The notes under the pieces are model-generated. The model was given only the letters and a program-made list of their open reading frames with translations. It had not been told where the DNA came from and made no database searches. This document shows positions 1-10,265 of a stretch of 64,000 bases of DNA, one piece after another. The translations under genes were made by a program, and so were the position numbers. The first letter of the stretch is position 1; every line of letters begins with the position of its first letter. Origin of the DNA: Sabellastarte sp. h YS-2021 (Eukaryota; Annelida; Polychaeta; Sabellida; Sabellidae); assembly GCA_964017235.1 (NCBI GenBank), contig OZ024930.1:23254614-23318613 (forward strand), read 5' to 3'.

Positions 1-104
1 ATGCAGTATCTGCTTTATGAATGGACTCAAAGTGCTATTTGCCCCTCCCAACTGCACAATCACAGCCCAATCTCTCAAGTGACTGACATAAAGTGACATT
101 CCAG

Positions 105-300
105 TAAGTGTAAGACATCTAAGCTGAAGAATGACCATTTATCAATGTCCCTGTGGTTCTTAAGCCTGCCACTGGGGATGGGACCGAATGACAGAGAACC
201 ACTTTTCTATGTTGTCATAAGACCTACTGTGTATCTGTCTGTACTTGGGTTTGAACCCTGCTCGTCTGTATTTCTAGATGTGTGTTACGCAGTAGATTCA
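105..300 (-). repeat. tRNA-related SINE, family 1
   Basis: On the minus strand this begins with a tRNA-like head whose B-box-like stretch reads GGGTTCAAACCC, and continues into a body shared with 27085-27310 (plus) and 58385-58605 (minus). Shared body text on the plus strand includes TGCCACTGGGGATGGGACC and AATGACAGAG. Three dispersed diverged copies with a Pol III-type head support a SINE. It is not a functional tRNA gene: no cloverleaf is preserved. Confidence 0.7.
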
Positions 301-1560
301 GTTTAGGCTGATTTTAGATATAAATTGAAGCAGTTTTAACGCCACTGTATGTGCAAATGTTCTACTTTTGAAGGTACAAAAGCATATCAAAGTCCACTAA
401 ATTACATTTATGAAATTCTTAAATTAAAAAATATGTAATCCTTGGTTATATATTTTACATTCCTTTCTTTACATCACATTTTTTTGCAAGGTGAGATGAT
501 AAGCTATCTTCTTGACAAACATGTACTATTGTCAGATAACGGGTGGCAATCTATTTAGTATAGTAATTGTTGAGTAGACATAAGTGTAATTTATCTCATT
601 GATATATACTACTCAGCTTGTAGTCAAAGTTTCTAATTGTCCTTCATAGATGTCAAAATGTTTGAGTATCTATACACTTAAAATAAGATAAACTATGAAT
701 GGGGAATGCCTGTCCTCATAATGACATAAATAAGATTTACTTTAAAGTTTACACAATGATGTGAGATCTCATTTGAGGACTCTCAAACAACAAATTCAGT
801 TTAAGTTAAAATGATGGTCACAAAAAGTGTAGCCATTATATTTAAAATAATAAAGTGAGTGTTAATAGTGCATTTTGTATTGGATTATAAATTACATTTA
901 CTTTCTCATATTTAAACACATTGGCAAAGTAATGAACCTTAAACAATTATGGCAATTAATATATATATATAACATACAGGTACTGTATGGTCCTTGTATT
1001 TAGTGAATGTAACTCAGGTCCAATCTGTTGGTGTTGAATAATTTATAGAAGAGATAGTGGTTTATCTGTAAGATACACATGCAAGTATAAATGGAGATAA
1101 ATTTCATGACCTCACACACTACTAGAAGTATTTTATTTGTTTAAAAGTGTTTGAAAAGATATCAAGTTCATATTTGTGGACCAAAGAAGGTGGTATACCT
1201 GTACTCCATTTAACAAGACAAATTATTGGTTTAAAATTTGATGGATCAATAGCGTTTGGACTTCAGTGGCCCTTAAGCCTGGTTTACGTTTCTCCTGTCT
1301 ATAATTCTGGTGTTCTTTACAAGTGAAATTACAAGGCCTGACGGATTGAAGCAGATTCTGATAGGGCCTTAGGTCTGAACAATCCAGGTTGATAAGGGTA
1401 AATCTCAACCGTGCACAAGAGGTGGATTGAAGCAGATTGGCTCAACCCTCTTGTAGTATATACTCTCCCAATCCGGGCTTCCAAAGGTTGAGTATATTGT
1501 TACTGTAATCAATTGACATTTTGCTTTCCAGCAATTGTTCTTTACTTGGTACCACTTCCT
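301..1560. other. AT-rich DNA without recognised gene
   Basis: No coding region or clear repeat is recognised. There is a short TA run near 960-970 and an imperfect direct repeat near 1345-1440 (GATTGAAGCAGATT twice). Short ORFs here have no recognisable motif and stop-rich surroundings. The first window exon of the carbonic anhydrase is still 4 kb away, so this is probably intronic sequence of that gene; that is inference. Confidence 0.4.
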
Positions 1561-1566
1561 CAATAT

Positions 1567-2635
1567 TTATCTCCCACCTGGGGATGAAGGCCGTGGTCGG
1601 GAGATTATAAAACGCCTTCTGTATGTGTGCGTGTGAGTCTGTGAGTAACATTTTTACATAAACCTTTATATCTCATTCATTTGTAAAGATATCTTCACCA
1701 AATTGACAGGAAATGTTCATGGCTTTGATAATCTGTCTGTGCAAAATTTTAGCCTCATTTTGAAAAACGAAATGGCTGCCATAGCTAATTGTTTGAAAAT
1801 CATCAAGTATTCCAGCTAGTTTCATCAAATTCGCACAAAAGCTATATGGCTAGAAAAGCTAGTCTGATAGTAATTTTGGCCTAATTCAAAAAACAAAATA
1901 GCTGCCATATTGCATGTGTTATGTGTCAAACGGGGTTATCCTATTAAAAAGGCCTTATATCGCCCCCTAAAATTGCTCCTAGAGATTCGGCATGTGAAAA
2001 CACCTTGTAGGAAGTCATGGCCTGGGAATCTTTTCCAGGTGTTCAAGTTGACCTTTGACTCCTGCTTCAAGATTAAATCGGGTCATCACACTCAAATGTC
2101 CTTATTTCTCCCTTTTTATTGGTGCTATGGCTTTAGAATGTAAAGATAGACCATGAAAAGTCCCAGCCTGCAAATGTTTTGTCTGAGAAAAATTTTGGCC
2201 TTATTTTGAAAAAAAAAAATGGCCACCATAGCCAATTATTTCAAAATCATTAAGATGCTCTAAAACTTGATATATCGCAACTAGGTTAATCAAATTTGCA
2301 CAAAAGATATAAGGCTAGGAAAGTTAGCCTGATAGTAATTTGGCCTAGTTTCGAAAACAAAATGGCCATCATATCACATGTTTAATGTTAAATGGGATTA
2401 TCCTATTAAAAAGGCCTTATATCTCTCTTATCATTGCTATTAGGGGTTCCAAATGTGAAAACAACTTAAAGGATGTCATGGCCTGAGACTTTTCCAACTG
2501 CTGAGTTTTACCTTTGACCCTTTTTTCAATGTCAAGTGGGGTTATCTTACTACAAAGGCCTTATATCGCCTTTAGCTCTCCATTATTACTGATTCTAAGG
2601 CGGGAGATAACTGCTGCGGCAGTGGCCTTGTTATA
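1567..2635 (+). mobile_element. Helentron/pearl-like non-autonomous element, family A, U-type core
   Basis: The left end has ATCTCCC paired with GGGAGAT (about 1569-1606), followed by TTATAAAACGC. The right end has GGCGGGAGATAACTGC then GCAGTGGCC, where ACTGC and GCAGT form a hairpin. Between them lie two diverged copies of a segment with AAAATGGC(T/C)(G/A)CCATA, a core beginning CCTTATATCGCC, and TTGACCTTTGAC. The same end motifs bracket 60655-62975. There is no coding capacity. Subterminal inverted repeats, a 3' hairpin and tandem cores match the published description of Helentron-associated/pearl elements; the family name is inference. Confidence 0.6.
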
Positions 2636-2639
2636 AGTT

Positions 2640-3000
2640 ATTTTAATCCTTTGTAAGCAGGAGGACCTTATTGATACAAAGACCAACAGAAGTGATTGTT
2701 TTGTGATACATTCGATACATGATTGTAATTTGGCATAAATGTTTGTAATTGTGACAGGATAATGTAACAAGTAGAAATATATGAAATGATTGCAACTGGT
2801 CTGTTGCTGAAAAAGTGACACAGTTTTCAAATATGTAGCATTTTTGTTTGATTTATCATCGTAACTTAAGGGTAATAAGCTGTGTAAATGTATGATGCAT
2901 AGCACAAATTTGACAGTGTAATTTTTATCAACATTGGAAAAATAATCTCATTTCATTGTACTAGTACATTTACTGTACTAAGTTTTTATACTTCTTAATG
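2640..3000. other. AT-rich spacer
   Basis: No gene or clear repeat seen. The minus-strand ORF across this stretch has no recognisable domain and its composition follows the AT-rich background. Confidence 0.35.
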
Positions 3001-3004
3001 ACCC

Positions 3005-3140
3005 ATTCCTGTCCCTGGACTCTCCCTTCTTGGACTCAAGCGCATTAGAGGATTTGTATCAATTTTGCGCTATATAAATCCTACTATTATTATTATTATT
3101 ATTAATGCAGATTGGGGGGGGGGGGGGGGGGGGGGGGGCT
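3005..3140 (+). repeat. LINE/SINE-type 3' tail with (ATT)n, then poly-G run
   Basis: A tail-like stretch containing GCGCTATATAAATCC ends in an ATT microsatellite (about 3082-3103). A run of about 27 G follows at 3113-3139. Such a G run is a potential G-quadruplex and a common place for assembly or length error. A 159-residue ORF that opens inside the G run gives a glycine stretch that is not a real protein N-terminus. Confidence 0.6.
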
Positions 3141-3935
3141 GGCTCAATGTGACCCCAGCTGTACTATACTAAATATTGATATTAATGAAAAATATTGGGA
3201 ACAAATTTACAAAATTTGCTTCAAAACATTGCAAATAAATGACCTAGTTTGGTTCCAATACAGAATTATCCACAGAATTCTGGGAACTCATTCTTATATG
3301 AGAAAATTAAAGATCAGTGCCACCTTGTCATGTAGATTTTGTAATACATCCGAAGAGACATTGATTCACTTATTCACATCCTGCCCTGTCATCCTGGAAT
3401 TTTGGAACAATTTAAAGAAATGGCCCCAGCAACAATTCAGTTTATACCTGGACCTAAGTCCGCACACAGTTATACATGTATTTGGTGTCCTGGAAAAGGA
3501 CGTTGACTTTTTCTCAAGAAACTGTGTTATTCTTATTGCAAAAAAATTCATTTTTCATAGTGCAAGAAATGCCAAAATATTAGTACTATGAGAGCCTACT
3601 TCAAATGTATCTTCACTGACCAGGAATTTATCTCAAAAATAAATTGTTGTGCAGAAAAATTTTGGGCAAATTGGTCTTTGTTTAAAAACCTATAAGTAAT
3701 CAACTAGCCTTGTGCTTCTGTACTGTTTTAGTATTTGTCTTCTTTAATATTAAATGATTTACCCATGTCAGTCCTGTGTTTGCTTTTGTACTTATTTCTT
3801 TAAGTTTCTTTATATTATTAGAGTGTAAACATTTTCACCTTTCTTTCAATGTTAGGTACTTAAATCATTTTCATGTATGCTTGTTTGTATATATGTTTTT
3901 TCAAATATAAAAATTAAAAACAAAAAAAGATGAAA
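3141..3935 (+). mobile_element. L1/Tx1-type LINE, 3' fragment
   Basis: The frame at about 3150-3591 matches the extreme C-terminal region of L1/Tx1-type reverse transcriptase proteins. Visible features are WFQYRIIHRILGT, then CRFCNTSEETLIHLFTSCP, a C-x2-C-x8-H-x4-C zinc-knuckle-like pattern, and FWNNLKKW. The frame ends at 3591, and the sequence continues to an A-rich end (about 3905-3930) consistent with a poly(A) tail. Endonuclease and RT are absent, so this is a 5'-truncated dead copy. Relatives lie at 37840-38650 and 39440-40115. Confidence 0.75.
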
Positions 3936-4354
3936 TAATTCTTATTTTGAAGATTATGTTTCAACTTCATCAAATTGGTGTATGTAATAAGCATTATAGC
4001 ATAGGTCTTACCACAACTTCCTGATTACGTCTAACAAGGAGGTTACAGTGTGCATAGGCTTGCTTGTCTGTTTCTCTGATTGCAAAATAACTCAAAAAGG
4101 TATAGATGATTAGATTTTGGTGTTGAACCGGAGGAACATTGTTAAGATCCAGGGTTTTCTTCAAGGATATTTTATTATTACACTTATAAGCAATACTGGA
4201 GGTGTTGAGCCTTGGCAGATGTGTGCACTCTCTGAGTGCTCCTGTTTGTAGTCTGATTTGGAAATTTTCCCACTCTTTTGTTAAGTGTTAACTGAAGACT
4301 CGTATTTGACCAAATCTGATTGGTTTCATATGTATGGACCTTTAGTTGATTTTA

Positions 4355-4415
4355 ATTCTAATTTGACTTTTATAGCGCTTAATCTCCACTGAGTAGTGGA
4401 CTCTAATGCGCAACA
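4355..4415 (-). repeat. Solo LINE 3' tail with hairpin
   Basis: The plus strand reads TTGACTTTTATAGCGCTTAA followed by TCCACT-gagt-AGTGGA (4385-4400), then CTCTAATGCGC. This is the 3' end motif of the CR1-like LINEs at 21480-22375 and 48630-52150, here without body sequence. The stem sequence differs from other copies but remains fully paired. Confidence 0.7.
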
Positions 4416-4839
4416 AGACAATAGCAATATGCAAATTCAAAGTCCAGGGACAGAAGTAGGTAGTTGATATAAATGTCAAGCTGTAATAATGTGGTCCTGT
4501 AAGACCTGGGGACCTGAGGATAGGTCTTCATGGAGAAGAACACTGTCGTCTCCAAAAGTAGAAGGTCAAAATTTACAAATGGATGCCAATGTTTTAGAAT
4601 AAATAATTTTGCATTTTTGTTGCCTTTCAAAAATGAGAGTCAGATATTTTCACTGAATGAGGTTACAGGTAAAGCCTTTGTCACCACAGTAAAATGTTAC
4701 CTGGCTGCTTGGATTTAAAAATGGGAAAGTTTTCATTCTGGAACAAAAGTCGTATTAAATTTCACTATGGCATATTCATATGTTTTATATCTACCAGAAC
4801 AAACAAATCAAAATGGCTACTGAGTAATTGCTTGTCCCC

Positions 4840-5215
4840 TTTTTGTCACTGTGAATTTCTCTATACACCAGTTACTTGCCGATGCCTGGTGGTTTACAGT
4901 GCAGAATCTTGACCAACTAGTATACACTGGTTCCTCCATCCGTAAACTACCCATTGCAATATGACCTTGGCTGTTGAACACGATGTAAAACAAAAATAAA
5001 TCTAATCCATCACATGTAATACATGGCAAGTGTCCCATAATAAATATCATATCAATATCATCCCGTAATAAATATCAAAACAGTAATGGTGTAGTGAATA
5101 TAAGGGTAACTACCAACTTTCCAACATGAAATGCATGGGCCGAGATTTGAATCGGCAACCTCAGAGGTTGAAGGCGAGCACTCTAATTGCTACATCACCG
5201 AACCCACTGCATGTA
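4840..5215. repeat. Clustered tRNA-related SINE pieces
   Basis: At 4860-4960 (plus) lies GGTTTACAGTGCAGAATCTTGACC, shared with 6455-6480 and, in reverse, with 58095-58125. At 4950-5000 CAATATGACCTTGGCTGTTGAA matches the family-3 tail at 10197 and 33355. At 5135-5215 (minus) there is a tRNA-like head with B-box-like GATTCAAATC. These are at least two SINE families in tandem or nested arrangement, and none is an intact tRNA. Confidence 0.55.
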
Positions 5216-5391
5216 ATAGAAGAATGAGCAATTTATGTTAAACTTTATGTTAATGTGTCATTTCATCCATATTTATTTGATTTTTTTCCTGTGTCTACAT
5301 ATCCCAATGGCCTACAATCGCATTAAGGATTCAGACATGGTAGTAATTAATCTAGAGTAATTAATGTGGATCTTGTCTTTTTTCATTTTAG

Positions 5392-5509
5392 GAGTCGTCT
5401 GAAGAACATGCCGGCTTCAAACAGATGACGGACCTCCTCAGTCAAATTCCTTATGGTGGAGACAAGGTGGACCTGCCATCTGGACTGGATCCAGCAAAAC
5501 TACTGCCAG
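5392..5509 (+). CDS. Alpha-carbonic anhydrase, internal exon
   Basis: This exon encodes ESSEEHAGFKQMTDLLSQIP through DLPSGLDPAKLLP, matching the segment of animal cytosolic alpha-carbonic anhydrases (CA2/CA7 type) just before the conserved YWTYxGSLTTPP motif. The enzyme interconverts CO2 and bicarbonate with a zinc ion. The acceptor is TTTTCATTTTAG immediately before 5392; the donor is GTATGG from 5510. It ends in phase 1 (CCA G) and joins in frame to the next exon. The zinc-binding histidines are in upstream exons not found in 1-5391, so the gene starts left of this window. Confidence 0.92.
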
Positions 5510-7746
5510 GTATGGATGACTTAGTGCTACTTATTTATTATTAAAGTATACCACAACCATTGTAGTAGATTAGATTACGTTATGTATCTCCTGAGGATGT
5601 AACATGCATTCAAGAAAGACAATTAAGTGGTATGTTAAGGTGCAGGGTGGTTGTACCTATGTCCAGTCCATCGTCTTTTTGTGATAAATCTGAAATACTT
5701 TAGAACTCTTATCTTGCCCCCCAAAAAATCGGAATTTTATTCAAATGACACTTCTAATTTTAGGATATAAAGATTCTGATATTTTCATGCAAGAAACTTT
5801 ATAAATTGGTTATTTAAAACCTTTAGTCCAGAAATTGGACTTGAATGGATATTGGTGCAATGGCTGTATAGCAGGCCATAGACAATGTAGTCCCTGGGTG
5901 GATAGTTTTCTTTTGAAGCTATATCTCATGAGAGAAAGAATGTATATACTGCAATGTAAGATTTCTACTTACTTTTTAGAACAGTTTGTCAATAGCCAAG
6001 TTACAAGACTTTTCTACTCGTTCTATCTCAGTGGCAATTAACTAGCCTGTTATCCAAGGTGCAACATCAAGCTTTGTCCTGTAATTTTCTCTGTGTGCCT
6101 TGGATCTTCCTATCTCAAATATTAAGCACTACTAAAGTCAGGTTAGATGTTAATGTGTATTTAACTTTCTGAAATTTGGAGTTCTTGATAACGTGTAGAT
6201 GTAAACAGTGGTTAGTCTGTGAAATTGTCCTTGTGGAGAACTGAAGATACGGTTAAGTAAAGTTCTTTTTTATTCTTTATCAAACATCTTAGCTGAACTT
6301 CCCATGAAAAGGTAATGTTGCATATAAAAGTGATCTCATGATGTAGGATTACAAATGTTACTTCACAACTGCAGAAAGTCTGTCTGTTAGAATGGTTTAC
6401 ACGCTTGTTTCCCATGTTTGCGGTTGTGGGTTCAGATGGAAGTTCCAGCCAATGGCTGCAGGTTTACAGTACAGACCATTGACCTACTGGTATGGTTTTC
6501 TTTCTCCATTACTTTCAGGATCTGGCCAGTACAATCTCTTTAAAGTACTGGTAATAGGTAACTGTGTGATCACAAGTCCAGTTAAATAGCTTTACAATGT
6601 GTATTTATATATGTGAAATGTAACCATATGTATATGTAATGGGAATGAGTTCTTCTATATTGTCCAAAATTCACGAGCCAAATGATCAATGATGTGTATT
6701 CCTGGTAATTATACAAATTGTTAAACAAAGTATATAAAATGAAATAAAAATGCCTTTTTGATAATGTTTCACTACACATTTCCTTGATATATTTTAAGTA
6801 ATTATATATTGTCTAATGTTAAAAATGTGGTGGAACTACTCTCAAGTGGTATCTTTTATGGCTCTTACTGTATTCAGTGACTCAGGTTCTTTTGTGTTTT
6901 CTTGGCATTGGCAGAGCAAAGTCTGTTATACAGGTACTAACAGGTTACTTGGCTTACAGATGTTGTTTTTTCCAGTGACTTGTGGGATAAAGTTAAAATT
7001 AGCAACAGACACATGTCACATAAACCAACCCATTTACCAATCCAGACACATTATTTGTCCATTTTTATAACATTAAATAATGGAAACTATTCTTATGGAT
7101 GACTCCAGCATCATGTAAATGTTCATTAGTTTGTACATCTGTTCTCTAAAAACATTTCTTTTTACCTATTTGTGCAGGAAAATTTAGGGAAAAATTGCTG
7201 TTTCTGTCTAGATATTGGAAATTAATCTTCGGATCCTTAAATAACAAATTTTTTTCTCATTGTAAATTTGATAATGGAAAAACAAGTTGCATTGTTCCAT
7301 ACTGCACAGGTCTGAACAAACAAGTTTATTTGAGCTCTGGTTGTCTCATATCAGGAACATTTCAGACTTGCAAACTTTTATAGTATTTGTTGCATCATAA
7401 TGTTTCAATATTTTAGCTGCTTGAATAGAGTCAAGAGATTGTACCAGATATTTTAAAAGTTTTAGACAGTTATTTTTAAATTTTTTTACTCTTTCCATGT
7501 CTTATTTAAACAAATACATGTTTGATCCTATTTTCATTTAGCTTTAGTGCAAAGTTATTTTCATCTTGCACATATAGTGCACCATTAATTGTACACATAA
7601 ATTTAATCATCAAACAACACCTATTTCACATTCTTTCAATTAAAAAGTTTTTACATACATTTCAAATTCACTTTCACTGTACTGTAATGTTTCACATGTG
7701 CTTCACATTATGATGTTTAAACTTGTGTTTCACATTTCTGTTTCAG
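5510..7746 (+). other. Carbonic anhydrase intron
   Basis: This 2.2-kb intron has a GT donor at 5510 and a TTTCAG acceptor ending at 7746. It contains a SINE fragment (about 6388-6530) and is otherwise AT-rich. No other exon is seen. Confidence 0.85.
6388..6530 (+). repeat. tRNA-related SINE, family 2
   Basis: It has the tRNA-like head motif GGTTGTGGGTTCAGATGG, then AGGTTTACAGTACAGACC(A)TTGACC, which matches the SINE bodies at 4860-4960 and (reverse) 58085-58235. It lies within the carbonic anhydrase intron. Confidence 0.6.
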
Positions 7747-7856
7747 GTGACATTACTAAATATTGGACCTACCTGGGCTCTCTGACCACCCCTCCTCTCT
7801 TTGAGTCAGTTACTTGGATTGTATTCAAGGAACCTATTAAAGTCTCATCAGCCCAG
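7747..7856 (+). CDS. Alpha-carbonic anhydrase, internal exon with active-site motif
   Basis: This exon encodes [20 protein letters not shown] followed by [17 protein letters not shown]. It is the most conserved C-terminal block of the family and corresponds to human CA2 Leu198-Thr199-Thr200-Pro201-Pro202 (SLTTPPL) and Trp209 (VTWIV). Thr199 orients the zinc-bound hydroxide, and the hydrophobic pocket residues here are conserved, so the visible part looks catalytically competent. The phase-1 junction completes a Gly codon from the previous exon. The acceptor is TTTCAG and the donor GTTTGT. Confidence 0.96.
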
Positions 7857-9434
7857 GTTTGTGTCGGTTATTTACTAAAACCCCGGTCACACTACAGGTG
7901 GTATGCCCCACAGTTATAGGCATTGAGTGAAACGCCCCTGTCCTTCCAACTACTGTCCAAGGTTCATATGTGAACTAGTGACACAGTGATGAAACATATA
8001 TCTTTACTCTTTAAAAATATTAATTAAGGAAAACCTCATACAATCAAATGCTATGTACATAAAGCACAAGTAATGTTTTATTTAGATAATACATTTAATA
8101 GTAATGGAAACATGGGTAGAATTCAGGTTCTATAGTATTTTAAGGTATGCATGTAATAGGCTAACAAATAATTGACCAACTTTGGAATCCATACTGCAGT
8201 ACATGGATTTTTACGGCTAGGAATCTTGCCACCAGAGATCTGTTCTTCGAGTCCTTTGTAAATGGTCAGTTTTTTATCTGGAATAAAGAGAAGATCAGTA
8301 GTAAATCAATAAACCTGGTTAACTGTTTACAAAGTTTTACCACAAATCAATTGTTTTATATAATATTTACTATTATCTAGCATGTTATTTCTTTTGTATT
8401 TTGTATAACTGAAAGTTTAAATGAAGATATACATATGCTATAACCTGACAAGTCTCAATAGTTGTGAATCAGTAGTTGCCAACTGACTCCTGAAACAACT
8501 TCTTGCATAGACAGTCATATGACAAACCATTTTTCAATATGGCAGCTTCCAGTTCAGTGAATCCTTTGTGTGTGATGATTATCTCATTACAAACAAACCG
8601 TTATGATGTCCTCTGCCAGCATGTTCAGATAATGGAGGTCGCAGTGATTGGGTAGTTAACAAATTTGCCATCCCTTTCTTTGACTCTCATCATTCTGGTT
8701 GTGGGTTCGAATTCAGCCTGAGAGCCCCTCCAGATTAGACTGACTTTTTGAGGGCTTATAAGTTATAACAACAGAGTTAATTGTGATGTAAAAACCTTGC
8801 AAATATGTAATGACAGACAATACAACTCTTCAATAAGGAAACAGAATGTAAAGTTGTAACAAACATTTTAAAGCGTTTTTATCTTTAAATGGTACCGTTA
8901 TGTATTATCCGTCATAAGAAAGAAAAGAAGAAATTTATTTCCATTTGATCAGAATATTGATTTTTTTTGGTTGACTTCAGTGTGCACAGAACAATGTATT
9001 TGCATTGGTAAAAGAAATCTTTTGTGAGAAATATGAATAATTATCAATAAAATGAATGATACAAATGGACAAATTTTGTTATCATAAATATCTGTTGAAT
9101 AAATGGTGCTCAAACTCATGGAAGGAAAGAATATCTCCCAAATAACCCTGTATACATGTACATATTTCAACAAAATATTGGTGGAAACCATTAGTGTGTG
9201 TATAATTTTATATAGTTTTGGCCCCTTCCATTCTATATATAAAATGCAGATTTGCAAGGCTTTTATGCAGAATTAAACTCTGTCGCTATAAGCCAGAGGT
9301 CAGTGCCAAAGGCTGTTAATAGCGATAGAAAAGTGCTTTTGTCCTGTTATGACTTTGGCTGGTGATGTAACAATCCAACCTTGATGTTGATGTTCAGTTA
9401 ACTGGCATTGTGCTGTTGTTCTGTGTATTTTCAG
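7857..9434 (+). other. Carbonic anhydrase intron
   Basis: This 1.6-kb intron has a GT donor at 7857 and a TTTTCAG acceptor ending at 9434. It holds a probable SINE remnant at about 8690-8830, with a B-box-like GGGTTCGAATTC. The rest is AT-rich with no recognised gene. Confidence 0.85.
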
Positions 9435-9569
9435 ATGGACAAGCTGAGAAGCCTCAATCAGCAAATGAAGGGTCAGACTTTAGAAAATGAATTCCACGGC
9501 CATATTGTGGAGAATTACCGCCCCCCACAAGCTTTGAATAAACGAGTGGTAAGAGCTTCTTTCCAGTGA
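9435..9569 (+). CDS. Alpha-carbonic anhydrase, terminal exon
   Basis: This exon encodes MDKLRSLNQQMKGQTLENEF through IVENYRPPQALNKRVVRASFQ and a TGA stop at 9567-9569. It aligns with the end of human CA2 (DNWRPAQPLKNRQIKASFK), so the C-terminus is complete. A perfect-looking splice donor (GTG|GTAAGA) lies inside at about 9549, but the read-through ending matches the family better. The three exons together give about 120 residues, the last 46% or so of a typical 260-residue enzyme. There is no C-terminal membrane segment or GPI-type tail, so a cytosolic enzyme is likely. Confidence 0.93.
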   Translation: MDKLRSLNQQMKGQTLENEFHGHIVENYRPPQALNKRVVRASFQ

Positions 9570-9718
9570 GGGATTTCCATTGGGTAATCCTCCTCGGGTG
9601 GAAGGTGGCGTATGACAGTTGAAAGGACTAGCAATAGGCAACTAGCAACATGTGATATTGTTGGACATTAAGATGTGGAACCTCTTTTATCTGAAATCCC
9701 TTCATTTTCTGTTACCTC

Positions 9719-9803
9719 AATAAAATTGAACAACTCAAAGTGAGTGTTCCCATGTGCACGGATGGAGAATCTGGCTTGTGGTAAAAAAATAAAGCAGAAT
9801 AAA
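9719..9803 (+). promoter_or_regulatory. Candidate poly(A) signals of the carbonic anhydrase gene
   Basis: AATAAA occurs at 9719-9724, 9788-9793 and 9798-9803, 150-235 bases after the stop codon. Any could end the transcript; the sequence alone does not decide. Confidence 0.4.
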
Positions 9804-10084
9804 GACCACTTCATTTATACTGGAGTAACAGGAGTGGCTTGTAGATGCTGTTTGCACCTTGCATGAATTTCTGTGCAGCAACTGAGTTTTGCTCGATCCG
9901 CAAGTTCCCCATGCAAGATATAGTATCTGTTCTTGTATACATGTTATGTTTCTTGGTATCAAAATTTTTTGGTATATCTTATTCAACCCAGCACAGTGAC
10001 GTAAGAAATATCAAACTGGGACCACAAATAAGGAAATTATGATAATTTAAGGAAACATAATTGTATAAGCTATGTTACGATAAT

Positions 10085-10265
10085 GATAGGTTGAGGTCCT
10101 CCGTGGCCTAGTGGTTAGCAAGTTAGGCATCTGATCACAGGCTGTCACCTCTGTGTGGGTTTGAGTCCCACAAGTGACAATGCTTGGGACCTGTCCCAAT
10201 ATGACCCTGGTTGTTAAATGTGACTTAAAACCCCAGCTTTTGTAATGATACGTTAGGATATTAAT
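10085..10265 (+). repeat. tRNA-related SINE, family 3
   Basis: The tRNA-like head has A-box-like TGGCCTAGTGGTTAGCAAG and B-box-like GGTTTGAGTCC, followed by GACAATGCTTGGGACCTGTC and CAATATGACCCTGGTTGTTA. A diverged second copy with the same order is at 33255-33420. Confidence 0.75.

Noticed and set aside
3112-3150. Glycine-rich N-terminus of a 159-residue ORF
   Set aside because: It is the translation of a poly-G run next to a LINE fragment; only the part after it is LINE coding sequence.
10085-10180. tRNA gene
   Set aside because: A- and B-box-like motifs are present but no cloverleaf can be drawn, and the sequence continues into a SINE body repeated elsewhere.
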